Origin: Marinobacter panjinensis
GTDB lineage: Bacteria > Pseudomonadota > Gammaproteobacteria > Pseudomonadales > Oleiphilaceae
Length of the DNA stretch: 64,000 nucleotides
Assembly (NCBI RefSeq): GCF_005298175.1
Contig: NZ_SZYH01000001.1
Span: 2,976,001 to 3,040,000 of the forward strand
Reading direction: 5' to 3'
The notes beneath the pieces were generated by a model. It did no database searches, was not told where the DNA came from, and saw only the letters and a list, made by a program, of their open reading frames with translations. This document shows, one piece after another, positions 62,431 to 64,000 of this stretch; within the stretch, counting starts at the first letter, position 1; the number at the start of each line of letters is the position of its first letter. A program made the translations under genes and the position numbers.

Positions 62431-64000
62431 ATGACATTTACACGCCATTACGCCGTTTGGCCAAAAGAACTGCCCAAAAGCATGGCGCTGCCCCAGACCA
62501 GCGTGTTTACCAATCTGGAAATCTCTGCGCGGCGTTACCCGGATCGCACCGCGATCATTTTCTACGATGCACCGATGACCTACAGCCGTCTTTTCCGGGA
62601 AGTGGAGACGATGGCAGGGTATCTGCAGGCCCAGGGCGTTGCAAAAGGCGACCGGGTGCTGCTGTACATGCAGAACTCCCCCCAGTATGTGATTTCCTAC
62701 TACGCCATCCTGCGTGCGGATGCCGTTGTGATTCCGATCAACCCGATGAACCGGTCGGCGGAGCTGGAGCATTACGTGGCGGATACCGGTGCCAGTGTCT
62801 GCCTGGCGGGTCAGGAGCTGGCCGGCTTTATTGCCCCCCTGCTGGAAATCACCGATCTCAACCACATAGTGGTGGCCTCCTATGGTACCTACATCAGCCC
62901 GGACACCGATCTGGAACTGCCGGCGGAAGTCGCCGCTCCGGCCTGGTCACAGGAGATAGCCGGTGTGGTCAGCTGGGAGCAGGCGCTGGCGACGGATTAT
63001 ACCCCTTCAGCCCACACCGCCGTCCCGGACGATCTTGCCGTTATTCCCTACAGCTCCGGAACCACCGGCGCGCCCAAGGGCTGCATGCACACCCATCGCA
63101 GCGTGATGGCCACCGCCGTGCACCGGGCGTTCTGGAACCTGAGCACGGCCAATACGGTGCAGCTGGCCACCTTGCCGTTCTTCCACGTCACCGGTATGAC
63201 CGGCTCCATGAACAGTCCCATCTACAGCGGTTCCACCACGGTCATCATGACCCGCTGGAACCGCACCACCGCCGCGCGGCTGATCGAGCGTTACCAGGTT
63301 ACCGGCTGGACCAACATTGTCACCATGGCGGTGGATTTCCTGTCCAACCCGGACATCGGCCAGTACGACCTCACCAGCCTCAACACCATCGGCGGTGGTG
63401 GTGCGGCCATGCCGGAATCGGTGGCGGCCAAGCTCAAGACCATGACCGGCCTGGACTACATCGAGGGTTACGGCCTGTCGGAAACCATGGCGGCCACGCA
63501 CATCAATCCGTCGAACCACCCCAAGCCCCAGTGCCTGGGTATTCCGGTGTTTGATGTGGACAGCCGCATCATTGATGTGGAAACCCTGGAAGAGAAAGGC
63601 CCGGGCGAAGTGGGGGAAATTGTCTCCAACGGTCCCCAGGTGACTCTGGGCTACTGGAACCGTCCGGCGGAAACCGAACTCGCCTTCGTGGAGCTCGATG
63701 GCAAGCGTTTCTTCCGTACCGGCGATCTCGCCTACTACGACGAAGAGGGTTATTTCTTCATGGTGGATCGGGTCAAGCGGATGATCAACGCCTCGGGCTA
63801 CAAGGTCTGGCCCTCGGAAGTGGAAGGGCTGATGTACCGGCACCCGGGCATTCACGAGGTGTGCATCATTTCCTCGCCGCACCCCAAGCGAGGGGAGACC
63901 GTCAAGGCCTGCATCGTGCTCACGCCTGAGGCCGACGGTACAACGAGTGAGGCGGATATTATCAGCTGGTGCAAGGAAAATATGGCAGTCTACAAAGTAC
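62431..64000 (+). CDS. acyl-CoA synthetase (AMP-binding), truncated by window end
   Basis: Starts at ATG 62431 with AAGGGG upstream and stays open to the window end (523 codons visible). It has YSSGTTGAPKGCMHTHR, YGLSETM, GYWN, TGDLAYYDEEGYFFMVDRVKRMINASGYKVWPSEVE and the start of the C-terminal domain (HPKRGETVKACIVL). Family members are about 540-560 residues, so only the last 20-40 are missing, including the catalytic Lys. It is a second ligase in the cluster and fits LvaE-type activation of a short or branched acid. It follows surE by 22 nt. Confidence 0.9.
   Translation, partial: MTFTRHYAVWPKELPKSMALPQTSVFTNLEISARRYPDRTAIIFYDAPMTYSRLFREVETMAGYLQAQGVAKGDRVLLYMQNSPQYVISYYAILRADAVVIPINPMNRSAELEHYVADTGASVCLAGQELAGFIAPLLEITDLNHIVVASYGTYISPDTDLELPAEVAAPAWSQEIAGVVSWEQALATDYTPSAHTAVPDDLAVIPYSSGTTGAPKGCMHTHRSVMATAVHRAFWNLSTANTVQLATLPFFHVTGMTGSMNSPIYSGSTTVIMTRWNRTTAARLIERYQVTGWTNIVTMAVDFLSNPDIGQYDLTSLNTIGGGGAAMPESVAAKLKTMTGLDYIEGYGLSETMAATHINPSNHPKPQCLGIPVFDVDSRIIDVETLEEKGPGEVGEIVSNGPQVTLGYWNRPAETELAFVELDGKRFFRTGDLAYYDEEGYFFMVDRVKRMINASGYKVWPSEVEGLMYRHPGIHEVCIISSPHPKRGETVKACIVLTPEADGTTSEADIISWCKENMAVYKV

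Noticed and set aside
62457..63554. Long plus-strand frame of 365 codons at the end of the window
   Set aside because: It lies in another frame of the AMP-binding ligase that starts at 62431. Its composition (Gly, Arg, His rich) is typical of a shadow, and the ligase frame has all family motifs.
63007..63882. Minus-strand frame of 291 codons
   Set aside because: Shadow of the same ligase gene; Gly/His/Arg-rich with no domain.

Overview
The window looks like chromosome of a marine, oil-associated type of gammaproteobacterium, most like Marinobacter. That assignment rests on recognition of protein families and gene style (moderately high GC, many two-component and c-di-GMP genes, fatty-acid catabolism, TRAP and sodium-coupled transporters); no rRNA or other taxonomic marker is present. 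I found no tRNA, rRNA, CRISPR array, insertion sequence or prophage.

Layout. 1-4.4 kb: leader and gene of an assimilatory nitrate reductase (nasA) with a candidate sigma-54 promoter and attenuator, an SprT-like protease and an orphan Hcp. 4.5-6.9 kb: a Fur-box-preceded exbB-exbD-exbD-tonB operon in which the second ExbD lacks the membrane aspartate. 7-13.7 kb: a Cache/PAS diguanylate cyclase, a TSUP permease, a lysozyme-fold protein, an amidase and an unknown protein. 13.7-19.2 kb: an ECF sigma/anti-sigma pair divergent from a DUF4331 protein, a small lipoprotein, a TPR protein and a HupE/UreJ-type membrane protein. 19.2-28.3 kb: an HDOD-GAF protein, metNIQ, a 1-Cys peroxiredoxin, an alanine/sodium symporter, an alpha/beta hydrolase, a CBS protein and S-formylglutathione hydrolase.

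28.3-43.3 kb is the most unusual part: ten minus-strand genes, nine of them overlapping or nearly so, encoding three histidine kinases, two stand-alone REC proteins, a REC plus degenerate HD-GYP protein, an MglA-like small GTPase, a GspE/PilB-type secretion/pilus ATPase carrying an N-terminal REC domain, a REC-PAS-LOV-GGDEF-EAL-REC protein (predicted blue-light sensor and c-di-GMP enzyme), and a second degenerate HD-GYP protein. I read it as one signalling system that couples phosphotransfer, light, c-di-GMP and a Ras-like switch to a type IV pilus/type II secretion-like motor ATPase. No pilin, secretin or MglB gene is present here.

43.4-51.3 kb: a possible gene remnant, a membrane GGEEF cyclase, MATE and DMT transporters, a PAS chemoreceptor, an NSS symporter and a periplasmic unknown. 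51.3-64 kb: a DctPQM TRAP transporter, then an acyl-CoA catabolic cluster (crotonase, two CoA ligases, two SDRs, PaaI thioesterase, acyl-CoA dehydrogenase, APH-like kinase, SurE). The kinase plus dehydrogenase combination resembles the Pseudomonas putida lva pathway for 4-hydroxyacyl-CoA. Two copies of a ~110 bp two-hairpin repeat (22.55 and 59.5 kb) and another inverted repeat (60.45 kb) lie in intergenic spaces. The last gene runs off the window end.
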